A stretch of 18,489 nucleotides of DNA from Treponema sp. (lineage in GTDB: Bacteria > Spirochaetota > Spirochaetia > Treponematales > Treponemataceae): contig SFOB01000079.1 of NCBI GenBank assembly GCA_004554075.1, forward strand, positions 1-18,489, given 5' to 3'. Below, piece by piece: positions 1-7,043 of the stretch. The notes beneath the pieces were generated by a model. That model did not search any database and had not been told where the DNA came from. It saw nothing but the letters and a program-made list of their open reading frames with translations. The position numbers were made by a program, and so were the translations under genes. The stretch's first letter is position 1; each line of letters begins with the position of its first letter.

Positions 1-64
1 GACTTGCATGCTTAAGACGCGCCGCCAGCGTTCGTTCTGAGCCAGGATCAAACTCTCCATGATT
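1..64 (-). rRNA. rrs: 16S ribosomal RNA, 5' end (partial, continues left of window)
   Basis: The reverse complement of bases 38-57 is the near-universal 16S 5' sequence used for primer 27F (AGAGTTTGATCCTGGCTCAG). The sequence that follows on the minus strand (AACGAACGCTGGCGGCG, then a stretch ending GCATGCAAGTC) is typical of Treponema 16S. The mature 5' end is placed about 7 nt before the 27F site by analogy with E. coli, so the exact end is uncertain by a few bases. Only the first 60 or so nucleotides of the gene are in the window. Confidence 0.95.
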
Positions 65-300
65 ATTTCAATACCCCGAAGGGTAATGATCTTCATAAAC
101 AGTTCAATTCTAACTATTATATTAGTTGAAATTGATTTCGAATCAGTTTTATTAAACTGATAAAAATGTAGTCAATTTTGTTACAGAACGAAACTAGCGA
201 TTTCTCGCTTATTTCGTTTAGAACCTTATTCGTTCTATTCTTTCCTTCCCTGTTATGTCAAAAAACTGTTGTTTGTTGCCGTTGCTGTGTTGCGACGGTG
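65..300 (-). promoter_or_regulatory. Structured 16S rRNA leader with stacked hairpins
   Basis: This is the predicted transcribed leader between the rRNA promoter and mature 16S. Four inverted repeats are visible: 187-218 (AACGAAA/TTTCGTT outer stem, AGCGA/TCGCT inner stem), 142-161 (ATCAGTTT, loop of 4, AAACTGAT, perfect), 104-135 (imperfect, TCAATT and AACTA arms) and 72-85. Read on the minus strand, the last is TACCC-TTCG-GGGTA, a C(UUCG)G tetraloop hairpin about 8 nt before mature 16S. A role in rRNA processing or folding is inferred. I found no convincing boxA antitermination motif. Confidence 0.55.
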
Positions 301-306
301 AGAACT

Positions 307-335
307 AATATATATATTTAATAAAATCTTGTCAA
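307..335 (-). promoter_or_regulatory. rRNA operon promoter (sigma70 type)
   Basis: On the minus strand there is a perfect -35 TTGACA (330-335), a 17-bp spacer and a -10 TATATT (307-312). The expected start is near 300, giving a leader of about 235 nt before 16S. It is the best sigma70-type match in the window, as expected for an rRNA promoter. Confidence 0.75.
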
Positions 336-392
336 CAGAAATTTATAAATTTATTAAAAATTTTTCACTTTTTTTTAATTTTTTTTCATTTC
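336..392 (-). promoter_or_regulatory. A/T-tract region upstream of the rRNA promoter (possible UP element)
   Basis: Immediately upstream of the rRNA -35 box the DNA is almost wholly A+T, with phased A and T runs including an 8-T run near 369-376 and a 3' block ending near 387. Such tracts are the normal binding site for the RNA polymerase alpha C-terminal domain at rRNA promoters. The call rests on composition and position only. Confidence 0.4.
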
Positions 393-438
393 GTGAACGA
401 TTTTCTGCATTCCATGAACTTGTTAAAAAAGTTTTCAT

Positions 439-467
439 TTTACGTATTAAATTACACGTGTTAAAAT
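439..467 (+). promoter_or_regulatory. Candidate promoter of the tldD/tldE operon
   Basis: TTTACG (439-444) matches -35 at 4 of 6 positions and is followed by a 17-bp spacer and TAAAAT (462-467, 5 of 6 to TATAAT). A start near 474 would leave a leader of about 35 nt holding the AAAGGAG ribosome site at 493-499. The region is AT-rich, so chance matches are likely. Confidence 0.4.
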
Positions 468-488
468 TAATCAATTTAATGATTAATT
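465..488. repeat. 9-bp perfect inverted repeat over the tldD transcription start region
   Basis: AATTAATCA (465-473) and TGATTAATT (480-488) form a perfect 9-bp inverted repeat with a 6-nt gap. It overlaps the predicted -10 box and start site and ends just before the ribosome binding site. It could be an operator or an mRNA hairpin. It is wholly A+T rich apart from one pair, so a chance origin cannot be excluded. Confidence 0.35.
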
Positions 489-508
489 AAAAAAAGGAGT
501 TGAAAAGT

Positions 509-1849
509 ATGAAATTCAAGTTTCCAAAAAATCTTTATTGCGACGTCCGCATTGAAGACAACAAACAGGCCTGGTACCAGATGCAGGATGAAGAAGTTCT
601 GGGTAACGGAGAAGTCAGCCTCAAAGGTGCAATGATCCGTATATTCGACGGCAAACTCTGGTATACTGCAGAAACAAATGACATTGATAAAATCCAGAAA
701 AAGATTGATGAACTGACAAAGCTTGCAACTCCGGATCCGAAAATTCTTGAAAATCCGATTGTAAAAAACTTCAGCGTAAACAAGGCCAGCATTCTTAAAT
801 TTCAGGGAAAGAACAGTCTTAGACTTCTTACAAAAGAAGACCGCGAAGGCATTGTAAAAAGCTACCGCAAAAAATGCATTGATAAATCAATTAAAGAAAT
901 TAAAGTAACTCATACAAACTTCTGGGCCACAAACACAATCAAAGAATTATATACAAGCAAGGGTACTGAAATTGTTCAGGACTATCAGAGAGCCTGCGTA
1001 AACATGTGGTTTCAGATTTCCGGCAAGGATAATGTTACTTATGGTGGCGGTGAGCAGCTCTGGGGCTTTGATTTTAAATCACTGAAGGGACGCGAGAAGG
1101 AAATCATAGAAAAGCGCGACCGTGCCCTTGATTTTGCAAAGAACAATGTTCCTGTTGAACCGGGCGAATATGTATGTGTACTTTCTCCAAGCGTTACTTC
1201 CGTATTTACTCACGAAAGTTTTGGCCACAAGAGCGAAGCTGATTTTATGCTGAATGATAAAACTCTGCGCGACGAATGGACAATGGGCAAACAGGTTGCA
1301 AATCCTAAAGTTTCTATCGTGGATGAAGGGGACGGTATGTATCACGGCTACTGCCCTTACGATGATGAAGGCAACAAAAAGAAAGAAGTATATCTGATTA
1401 AGGACGGCATCTTAAGCGGACGCCTGCATGATGCAAAGTCTGCGGCAATTCTTGGTGAAGAGCCTACCGGTAATGCCCGTGCCCAGGACTACAACTGTTC
1501 TCCAATGGTACGCATGACCAACACTTACATGCTTGCAGGACCGGATAAACCGGAAGATATCATAAAGGGAGTAAAGGACGGAATTTACGTCTACGACTGG
1601 AATTACGGAACCGGAAATTCTACCTTTACGATTCAGCCGCAGAAGTGTTACAGAATCCGTAACGGAAAACTGTGCGAACCTTTGAGAGTAAACGTTGTAA
1701 CAGGAAGCGTCTTCCAGACTCTGTTTGATATTGATGCAGTTGGAAATGATCTGCACTTCTTCAGCGGTACCTGCGGCAAAAACGGCCAGAGCATGCCGAC
1801 GGCTACAGGCGGTCCGACTATCCGTGTGAAAAAGCTCACGATAAATTAA
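509..1849 (+). CDS. tldD: TldD-type zinc metallopeptidase subunit
   Basis: This is a TldD/PmbA (modulator of DNA gyrase) family protein of about 446 residues. TldD is the catalytic member of the TldD/TldE heterodimer, a cytoplasmic zinc protease that degrades unfolded peptides and matures some peptide antibiotics. The zinc motif HExxxH is at His235-Glu236-xxx-His240 (HESFGH). The C-terminal TCGKNGQ...GGPTIRV block supplies the family's conserved Cys (Cys422), the third metal ligand in E. coli TldD. The length is close to the E. coli 481 aa. The start chosen is ATG 509, which lies 9 nt after AAAGGAG (493-499); an in-frame TTG at 500 sits directly on that site and is unlikely. A tldE-like partner follows, with a GC-rich repeat between. 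It diverges from the rRNA operon. Confidence 0.85.
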   Translation: MKFKFPKNLYCDVRIEDNKQAWYQMQDEEVLGNGEVSLKGAMIRIFDGKLWYTAETNDIDKIQKKIDELTKLATPDPKILENPIVKNFSVNKASILKFQGKNSLRLLTKEDREGIVKSYRKKCIDKSIKEIKVTHTNFWATNTIKELYTSKGTEIVQDYQRACVNMWFQISGKDNVTYGGGEQLWGFDFKSLKGREKEIIEKRDRALDFAKNNVPVEPGEYVCVLSPSVTSVFTHESFGHKSEADFMLNDKTLRDEWTMGKQVANPKVSIVDEGDGMYHGYCPYDDEGNKKKEVYLIKDGILSGRLHDAKSAAILGEEPTGNARAQDYNCSPMVRMTNTYMLAGPDKPEDIIKGVKDGIYVYDWNYGTGNSTFTIQPQKCYRIRNGKLCEPLRVNVVTGSVFQTLFDIDAVGNDLHFFSGTCGKNGQSMPTATGGPTIRVKKLTIN

Positions 1850-1850
1850 C

Positions 1851-1922
1851 GGGGCGTTGCGGGGTGTCCCCGCTAGAAGGGGTGGCGAGCAACGAAGTGC
1901 GAGACAGGGGGAGACTTCCCCC
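1851..1922 (+). repeat. GC-rich palindromic element, copy A (intergenic)
   Basis: This element of about 72 bp begins 1 nt after the tldD stop. It contains two hairpins: GCGGGG-TGT-CCCCGC (1859-1873) and GGGGGA-GACT-TCCCCC (1907-1922). Between them is a conserved core, GAGCAACGAAGTGCGAG. The same core and hairpins recur at 5052-5126 on this strand, and the hairpin ends recur at 4095-4174 in reverse. It is far more GC-rich than its surroundings. It fills nearly all of the tldD-tldE gap, so the hairpins would lie in the operon mRNA and could affect stability or relative expression. Confidence 0.8.
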
Positions 1923-1939
1923 TCAAAATGGAGATTAAA

Positions 1940-3157
1940 ATGAAAAAAGAGAAATATATAAATACAGGCATTTATTCTGAAGTGAAAATTGTGGAGAACG
2001 AGATTGTTTCGTTTAATAAACATGATACAACAACAACATCGTTCAGAGTGTATAAAGACGGCTTTGTCGGAGTTCATTACCAGAGGGGTAAGTTGAGCGA
2101 CAAGGAAGGCTTTGAAAAGGCGGAAAAGAATCTGGAACTCAAACGCTCCTACCCTTTTGAACTGGAAAGCGGAGTGCGCTCCCTGGATAAGACCGAAAAA
2201 CTTTTAAGCGACGAAGAACTAATTAAAAAGGCTAAGGCTGAACTTGCCTATCTGCGCAAGGCTCACCCGGATTTTACTTACAGCGGAAACTTTTTTACCC
2301 AGTCTTATTTTGAGCAGCAGAAAAACTCTGCCGGCATGGACTACCAGATTCGCGACGGTCACAACGGAGCAGGCATTATTTTTAAGCATAAGGACAGCAA
2401 GGATCTGGATGACGGATATTTCTCACTGAATTTCCGCAGGGGCTTTTCTTCCAAAAAATTCCGCGAGATGGCAGACAACTATCTTTCTAATTTTACAAAG
2501 CAGGTAAAGCTTCCAAAAGAGCTGATTATCATGCTGCCGGAATGGAATCTGACTGGAAAGCTTAGGGAAAGTCTGAATGCAGAAAAGCTTGCACTTGGCA
2601 CTTCACTTTTGAGCGGCAAGATTGGCGAAAAAGTTTTTTCTGACAAACTGACTCTCTGCCATGATGTTTCAAAAAAGAATATCTGGATGTGCTCCTTCTG
2701 GGATGCTGACGGAATTGTTCACAAAGGGGACAAGCTCTGCTACATAAAAAACGGCCGGATTCTGAGAGGCTATGCAGACAAGCGCATTGCGGCAAAATAC
2801 GGAGTTGAATGCACAGGAAGTGCACACCATGAATACAGTGACACTCCACGTAATGGCTGGGCAAACTTCCGCATAACTCCTCTTCAGAAAACACCAAAAG
2901 AGATTCTGGACGGACGTCTTGCAGTTATTCCTGTTCAGTACAGCGGCGGCGGTTTCAGCGATACCGGTGAATACGCTATGCCGGTTCAGATGGCTTACCT
3001 GACAGACGGAGAAAAGATTCTTGGCCGCCTGCCACCATTTACAATGCGCAGCAACATGTTTGACATGTTCGGCAAAGACTTTATCGGTGTTTCAAAATAC
3101 ATGACTCTCTGGAATGCGGGCATGATGCTGGTAAAGATGGAAGCAGGAAAACTGTAA
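1940..3157 (+). CDS. tldE: TldE/PmbA-like partner subunit (no HExxxH)
   Basis: This protein of about 405 residues resembles the TldE/PmbA half of the TldD/TldE protease. It has the same general plan as its neighbour (an N-terminal domain with a tyrosine/charged surface, then a C-terminal beta-rich domain near residues 190-400) but no HExxxH motif, as expected for the non-catalytic subunit. Position directly after a tldD homologue supports the call. Sequence similarity to E. coli PmbA is weak by eye, so the subfamily is less certain than for tldD. The start chosen is ATG 1940, preceded by GGAG (1930-1933) with 6 nt spacing; an ATG at 1928 overlaps that site and is less likely. The upstream gap is occupied by palindromic element copy A. 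Confidence 0.7.
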   Translation: MKKEKYINTGIYSEVKIVENEIVSFNKHDTTTTSFRVYKDGFVGVHYQRGKLSDKEGFEKAEKNLELKRSYPFELESGVRSLDKTEKLLSDEELIKKAKAELAYLRKAHPDFTYSGNFFTQSYFEQQKNSAGMDYQIRDGHNGAGIIFKHKDSKDLDDGYFSLNFRRGFSSKKFREMADNYLSNFTKQVKLPKELIIMLPEWNLTGKLRESLNAEKLALGTSLLSGKIGEKVFSDKLTLCHDVSKKNIWMCSFWDADGIVHKGDKLCYIKNGRILRGYADKRIAAKYGVECTGSAHHEYSDTPRNGWANFRITPLQKTPKEILDGRLAVIPVQYSGGGFSDTGEYAMPVQMAYLTDGEKILGRLPPFTMRSNMFDMFGKDFIGVSKYMTLWNAGMMLVKMEAGKL

Positions 3158-3200
3158 CAAGAGCCGTGACGCGACCGCCGCAATATGATAAACTCTCCCT

Positions 3201-5747
3201 ATGAAAAAACTTTGTGATTTATTAGGAAAAGAGCGTTTATTTTTTGACGGCGGTACAGGCACAGTTTTGCAGGAACTGGGCTTAAAGCCCGGCGAACTTC
3301 CTGAAACCTGGAATACAAAACACCCCGACCGCATTGTTCAGCTGCATTACAATTATTTTGCAGCCGGTTCTAACATCGTAAACACAAACACTTTCGGCGC
3401 CTTTATCACAAAGTTTCCACTGGAACTTGAGCGCCTTATTGGGGCAGCCATTGATAACGCAAACGCTGCCCGCGACAAAATTCTTTCAGAAAATCCCGAC
3501 GGTAATTATTATATCGCTTTTGACATTGGTTCCTGCGGCAAGCTTCTTAAGCCGATGGGAGACCTTGATTTTGAAGACTGTGTGAAGCTGTTTAAGAAAA
3601 GCTTTAAAGCTGCCTTTGGCAAGAAAATCGACTGTGTCCTGATTGAAACAATGAACGATGGTTATGAGTCTAAGGCCGCCGTTCTTGCCGCAAAAGAAAC
3701 CATGGAGGAGCTGGGAATTGCGGCTGAAGACCTCCCTATTATCGTAAGTAACGTTTATGACAAGGAATGCCGTACCCTCAGTGGTTCCTGCCCTGAGACA
3801 ATGGTTGCCATGCTGGAAGGTCTTGGTGTTTCTGCGGTTGGCGTTAACTGCAGCCTTGGTCCTCTGGATATGAAGCAGACTGTTGAACGCCTTTGCCGTG
3901 CAGCCACTGTGCCGGTTCTCGTAAAGCCGAACGCAGGTCTTCCTAAGGTTGTGGACGGCAAAACTGTTTTTGACGTAGACGCTCCCGAGTTTGTTGAAGC
4001 AATGAAAGAGCTTGCTGCCCTGGGACCTATGATTCTGGGCGGTTGCTGCGGAACTACGCCGGAGTATATCCGGGGGATTTCTCAGGAAATAGGAGGGGGA
4101 AGTCTCCCCCACGCTCCAGCTGCTGACGCATCTTCCGCTACCCTCTCTGCGGGGGATTCCCCCGCAACGCCCCCTTGCATCGGCTGTGTATCTTCCAACA
4201 CCAAAGTCGTATACTTTGGCGGTCCTAACAGACCGGTTCTTATCGGCGAGCGAATTAACCCGACCGGCAAAAAGAAGTTTAAGGAAGCCCTGCGTGCAGG
4301 AGACATTCCATACATTATTCACCAGGGAATGGAACAGGAAGAAGCCGGTGCCCAAGTTCTGGACGTAAACGTAGGTCTTCCGGAAATTGACGAAAAAGAA
4401 ATGATGCTGCGCGTTCTGGAAGAATTGCAGAACGTAACTACCCTGCCCCTTCAGATTGATACAACCAAGCCGGACGTTATGGAAGCAGCACTTCGCCGCT
4501 ATAACGGAAAAGCAATGATAAACTCTGTAAACGGCAAGCAGGAAATTATGGATACTGTATTCCCGCTTGTAAAAAAATACGGTGGACTTGTTGTTGCCCT
4601 CACTCTGGATGAAGACGGCATTCCTGAAGACAGTGAGCACCGTGTGGCCATCGCCAAAAAGATTTACGCGGAGGCCTCAAAATACGGAATTAAAAAATCT
4701 GACATTATTATAGACCCGCTTGCAATGGCAGTTAGTTCGGACTCACGTGCCGGTATTGCAACTATGGAAACTGTCCGCGCCATTCATGAGATGGGAGGGC
4801 TTACCAGTCTTGGTATTTCAAATGTATCCTTCGGGCTGCCGCTCCGCGAGTTTGTAACTGCCAGCTTCTTTACCCTTTGTATGGGAGCAGGACTTTCTGC
4901 GGCTATCATGAATCCTTTGCAGGGTGAAATGATTAAGGCCTGGAAGTGCTATAACCTGCTTTCGGGTAAAGACGAAAACTGTACGGATTATATTAACTGG
5001 AGCACGGTGGAAGCAGAGCGCCTTGCCGCTAATGCTGCTGTCGCCGCGGCCGGGGGCGTTGCGGGGGGCACCCCCGCTGGAGGGGGTAGCGAGCAACGAA
5101 GTGCGAGCGAGGGGGATGCTTCCCCCACCTCAAGCCTCAGCAACGCAATTATCCACGGACTTAAGACTGACGCGGCTGAGGCTACAAAGGAACTTTTGAA
5201 AACTACAGAGTCGCTGACCATTATTAACGAACACCTGATTCCAGGACTGGACTACGTTGGAAAGCGCTTTGAGAAAAAGACTATGTACCTGCCCCAGCTT
5301 TTGATGGCGGCGGAGGCGGCTAAGGCGGCATTTGCTGAGATCCGAGACTTCATGGAAAAGTCAGGCAAGAAGGGTGCACCAAAAGGAAAGATTATCATCG
5401 CCACCGTAAAGGGCGACATTCACGATATTGGAAAAAACATCGTGAAGGTTCTGCTGGAAAATTATGACTTTGAAGTAATAGACCTGGGCAAGGACGTTCC
5501 GCCAGAAGATGTTGTTGAAGCCTGCAAGAAAGACCACGTTATGCTGGTGGGCTTATCTGCACTTATGACAACAACAGTTGCCGCAATGGAAGAAACAATC
5601 AAGCTGTTGCGAAAAGAATGTCCATGGGCCAAAACCTGCGTAGGCGGCGCCGTAATGACCCAGGAATACGCCGACCAGATCGGCGCCGACTTCTACGGCA
5701 AAGACGCGATGGACACAGTACGTTACGCCCTCGAATTATTTAAGTAA
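3201..5747 (+). CDS. metH: Cobalamin-dependent methionine synthase, short form
   Basis: MetH transfers a methyl group from methyltetrahydrofolate through cobalamin to homocysteine, making methionine in the cytoplasm. The domains in order are: homocysteine/Zn domain (about 10-297) with zinc ligands Cys217 (VNCSLGP), Cys282 and Cys283 (GGCCGTT); pterin-binding domain (from about 330, LIGERINPTGKKKF); cobalamin cap (about 645-725); and B12 domain (about 730-848) with DxHxxG as Asp739-x-His741-xx-Gly744, His741 being the lower cobalt ligand. The C-terminal AdoMet reactivation domain of E. coli MetH (1227 aa) is absent, so reactivation must come from another protein. Two Gly/Ala/Ser/Pro-rich inserts (residues 299-325 and 618-642) are encoded by palindromic repeats at the domain joints. 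No ribosome site precedes ATG 3201. TATGAT at 3184-3189 may be a -10 box. No cobalamin riboswitch fits in the 43-nt gap. Confidence 0.95.
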   Translation: MKKLCDLLGKERLFFDGGTGTVLQELGLKPGELPETWNTKHPDRIVQLHYNYFAAGSNIVNTNTFGAFITKFPLELERLIGAAIDNANAARDKILSENPDGNYYIAFDIGSCGKLLKPMGDLDFEDCVKLFKKSFKAAFGKKIDCVLIETMNDGYESKAAVLAAKETMEELGIAAEDLPIIVSNVYDKECRTLSGSCPETMVAMLEGLGVSAVGVNCSLGPLDMKQTVERLCRAATVPVLVKPNAGLPKVVDGKTVFDVDAPEFVEAMKELAALGPMILGGCCGTTPEYIRGISQEIGGGSLPHAPAADASSATLSAGDSPATPPCIGCVSSNTKVVYFGGPNRPVLIGERINPTGKKKFKEALRAGDIPYIIHQGMEQEEAGAQVLDVNVGLPEIDEKEMMLRVLEELQNVTTLPLQIDTTKPDVMEAALRRYNGKAMINSVNGKQEIMDTVFPLVKKYGGLVVALTLDEDGIPEDSEHRVAIAKKIYAEASKYGIKKSDIIIDPLAMAVSSDSRAGIATMETVRAIHEMGGLTSLGISNVSFGLPLREFVTASFFTLCMGAGLSAAIMNPLQGEMIKAWKCYNLLSGKDENCTDYINWSTVEAERLAANAAVAAAGGVAGGTPAGGGSEQRSASEGDASPTSSLSNAIIHGLKTDAAEATKELLKTTESLTIINEHLIPGLDYVGKRFEKKTMYLPQLLMAAEAAKAAFAEIRDFMEKSGKKGAPKGKIIIATVKGDIHDIGKNIVKVLLENYDFEVIDLGKDVPPEDVVEACKKDHVMLVGLSALMTTTVAAMEETIKLLRKECPWAKTCVGGAVMTQEYADQIGADFYGKDAMDTVRYALELFK
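4095..4174 (-). repeat. GC-rich palindromic element, copy B, in frame inside metH
   Basis: The reverse complement begins GGGGGCGTTGCGGGGG and ends in the GGGGGA-GACT-TCCCCC hairpin, matching the ends of copies A and C. The middle (about 25 nt) has diverged. It lies on the opposite strand to copy C. Read in the metH frame it has no stop and encodes a low-complexity linker (GGGSLPHAPAADASS... then DSPATPP, residues 299-325) between the homocysteine and pterin domains. Confidence 0.8.
5052..5126 (+). repeat. GC-rich palindromic element, copy C, in frame inside metH
   Basis: This 75-bp element (25 codons) has hairpins at about 5061-5076 (GCGGGGG, short loop, CCCCCGC) and 5111-5126 (GGGGGA-TGCT-TCCCCC). 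The core GAGCAACGAAGTGCGAG is identical to copy A. In the metH frame it is stop-free and gives residues 618-642 (GGVAGGTPAGGGSEQRSASE and onward). It sits between the pterin-binding domain and the cobalamin cap, where a linker can be lengthened without harm. Confidence 0.85.
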
Positions 5748-5750
5748 TGA

Positions 5751-7043
5751 TTAATCAAATACTTTCTTGCGCCACTCTTTTTCGAAATCATAAATAGTTG
5801 GCGCATCATCTTCTTTTGCACTTGTAACAGAGGCTTTGATATAAGGCTCAACAACTAACGTTCGGTAGCTTTCCCAGCGGGCCGGAAGTTTCTGCGGCAC
5901 AGTAAGCATTTGAGAAGGCGGCAAGTTTGTAAGGAGCTGATTATAGTAAATCGGCAAAATATGTTCTGTTACATCACGCAGAGAAGAGAAGCCTCCCGCT
6001 ATTCCAAACATATCTGTTTCAAGATGCATATTCTCTTTTGTCTCAAGAATTATCTTTTGATTTTCAGACTGGAATAACCAGGAAATAAATTCTGTTGCCC
6101 CCACCTGATTCCTTGCATCCTTGTAGATTCCAAGCATGGTAAGAGAATCTTCGATGTAAATTGATTTATCTTCGGCTATCCAGCGATAATCTACAGACAG
6201 ATCCTGTTCTTTCAAAATCTTAAAAAGACTGTCGCTGGTAGTATAGGCATAAAGAGTCCTGCCCGAAGAAACCTGACGATAGTAAGGCATAAAAAGATAT
6301 TTGAAGGTAAAGTCCTCTTCTATCTGAGGAGAAGTATTTTCCGTATAAACCCAGTCTCGCAAAGTGGAAACAGAATTAAGCAGGGCCTGTCCGTCCCAGG
6401 CAATTTCCCCCTTCTCTTCCCTGAAATCTGCCCCTTTCATTTTTGCAACAAGATAGAGGAATTCATTACTGCCAAGCGGAGTAAAACCGATTTTAGTATA
6501 GGCTTCTTTTTTGTTTTTTGTATTAAAGGCAGCAGCTGTACTGCGGATCTGTTCCAGAGAAAGTACATAACTGTCTGGAATCTGTTCCTTGTTTTCCGTA
6601 GCAAAAATAACTGCAGGAATATTAAAGCTTACCGGCAGAAGATACTGTCTGTCTTTCCTTTTTCCAGACTCAAGAAGCTGAGGGTAAAAGACTTCTGACG
6701 TAAGTTTTTTTGTATCAAAGAGATAATCAAGGGATTTAAAACTTTTCTGCGGTGTATCGTTACGAAGCCAGGAACCAACAATAATATCAGGAGGATTTTC
6801 ATCCTTTGCAGGAGGAATAGAAAGGGCCGGATTTTCCTTGTAAACAAGAATGGCACAATTGTCCTTGTGCTGGCGATTAAAAAGTTCTATGTACTGGGCA
6901 AACTCACGGCAGCTTGTCCAGATTACTATGCGGTTCTGCTGGTATACGGTGCGGTTTTTGCTACCGGCGTTTTTTGAACAGCCGATAAAAGCAAAGCCGA
7001 CGCAGAATACCAGTGCAGAAAAAAATTGTTTATTTAATTTCAT
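5751..7043 (-). CDS. ABC-type extracellular solute-binding lipoprotein
   Basis: This protein of 430 residues has a lipoprotein signal peptide: basic start MKLNK, hydrophobic core, lipobox-like FIGC with Cys22 as the lipidation site. The mature part looks like a family 1 (MalE-type) solute-binding protein, with NRIVIWTSCREFAQYIELFN near the N-terminus, PDIIVGSWLRND, and W/Y/F-rich ligand-side segments. It should sit on the outer face of the inner membrane and capture a solute; the substrate cannot be read from the sequence. No permease or ATPase gene is adjacent. Its ATG overlaps the last 14 nt of the upstream aminotransferase gene, so the two are co-transcribed and probably translationally coupled. 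Its 3' end meets metH with only 3 nt between stops and no visible terminator. Confidence 0.75.
   Translation of the reverse strand: MKLNKQFFSALVFCVGFAFIGCSKNAGSKNRTVYQQNRIVIWTSCREFAQYIELFNRQHKDNCAILVYKENPALSIPPAKDENPPDIIVGSWLRNDTPQKSFKSLDYLFDTKKLTSEVFYPQLLESGKRKDRQYLLPVSFNIPAVIFATENKEQIPDSYVLSLEQIRSTAAAFNTKNKKEAYTKIGFTPLGSNEFLYLVAKMKGADFREEKGEIAWDGQALLNSVSTLRDWVYTENTSPQIEEDFTFKYLFMPYYRQVSSGRTLYAYTTSDSLFKILKEQDLSVDYRWIAEDKSIYIEDSLTMLGIYKDARNQVGATEFISWLFQSENQKIILETKENMHLETDMFGIAGGFSSLRDVTEHILPIYYNQLLTNLPPSQMLTVPQKLPARWESYRTLVVEPYIKASVTSAKEDDAPTIYDFEKEWRKKVFD

Noticed and set aside
500..508. TTG 500 as the tldD start
   Set aside because: It abuts the ribosome site AAAGGAG with no spacing. ATG 509 has correct spacing.
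1412..2077. 221-codon minus-strand open frame across tldD, the repeat and tldE
   Set aside because: It runs through two real genes and a repeat, and its protein is low-complexity with no family features.
3486..4640. 384-codon open frame on the strand opposite metH
   Set aside because: metH has all catalytic motifs in the same stretch. The antisense frame has no recognisable domain and follows metH codon bias in mirror image.
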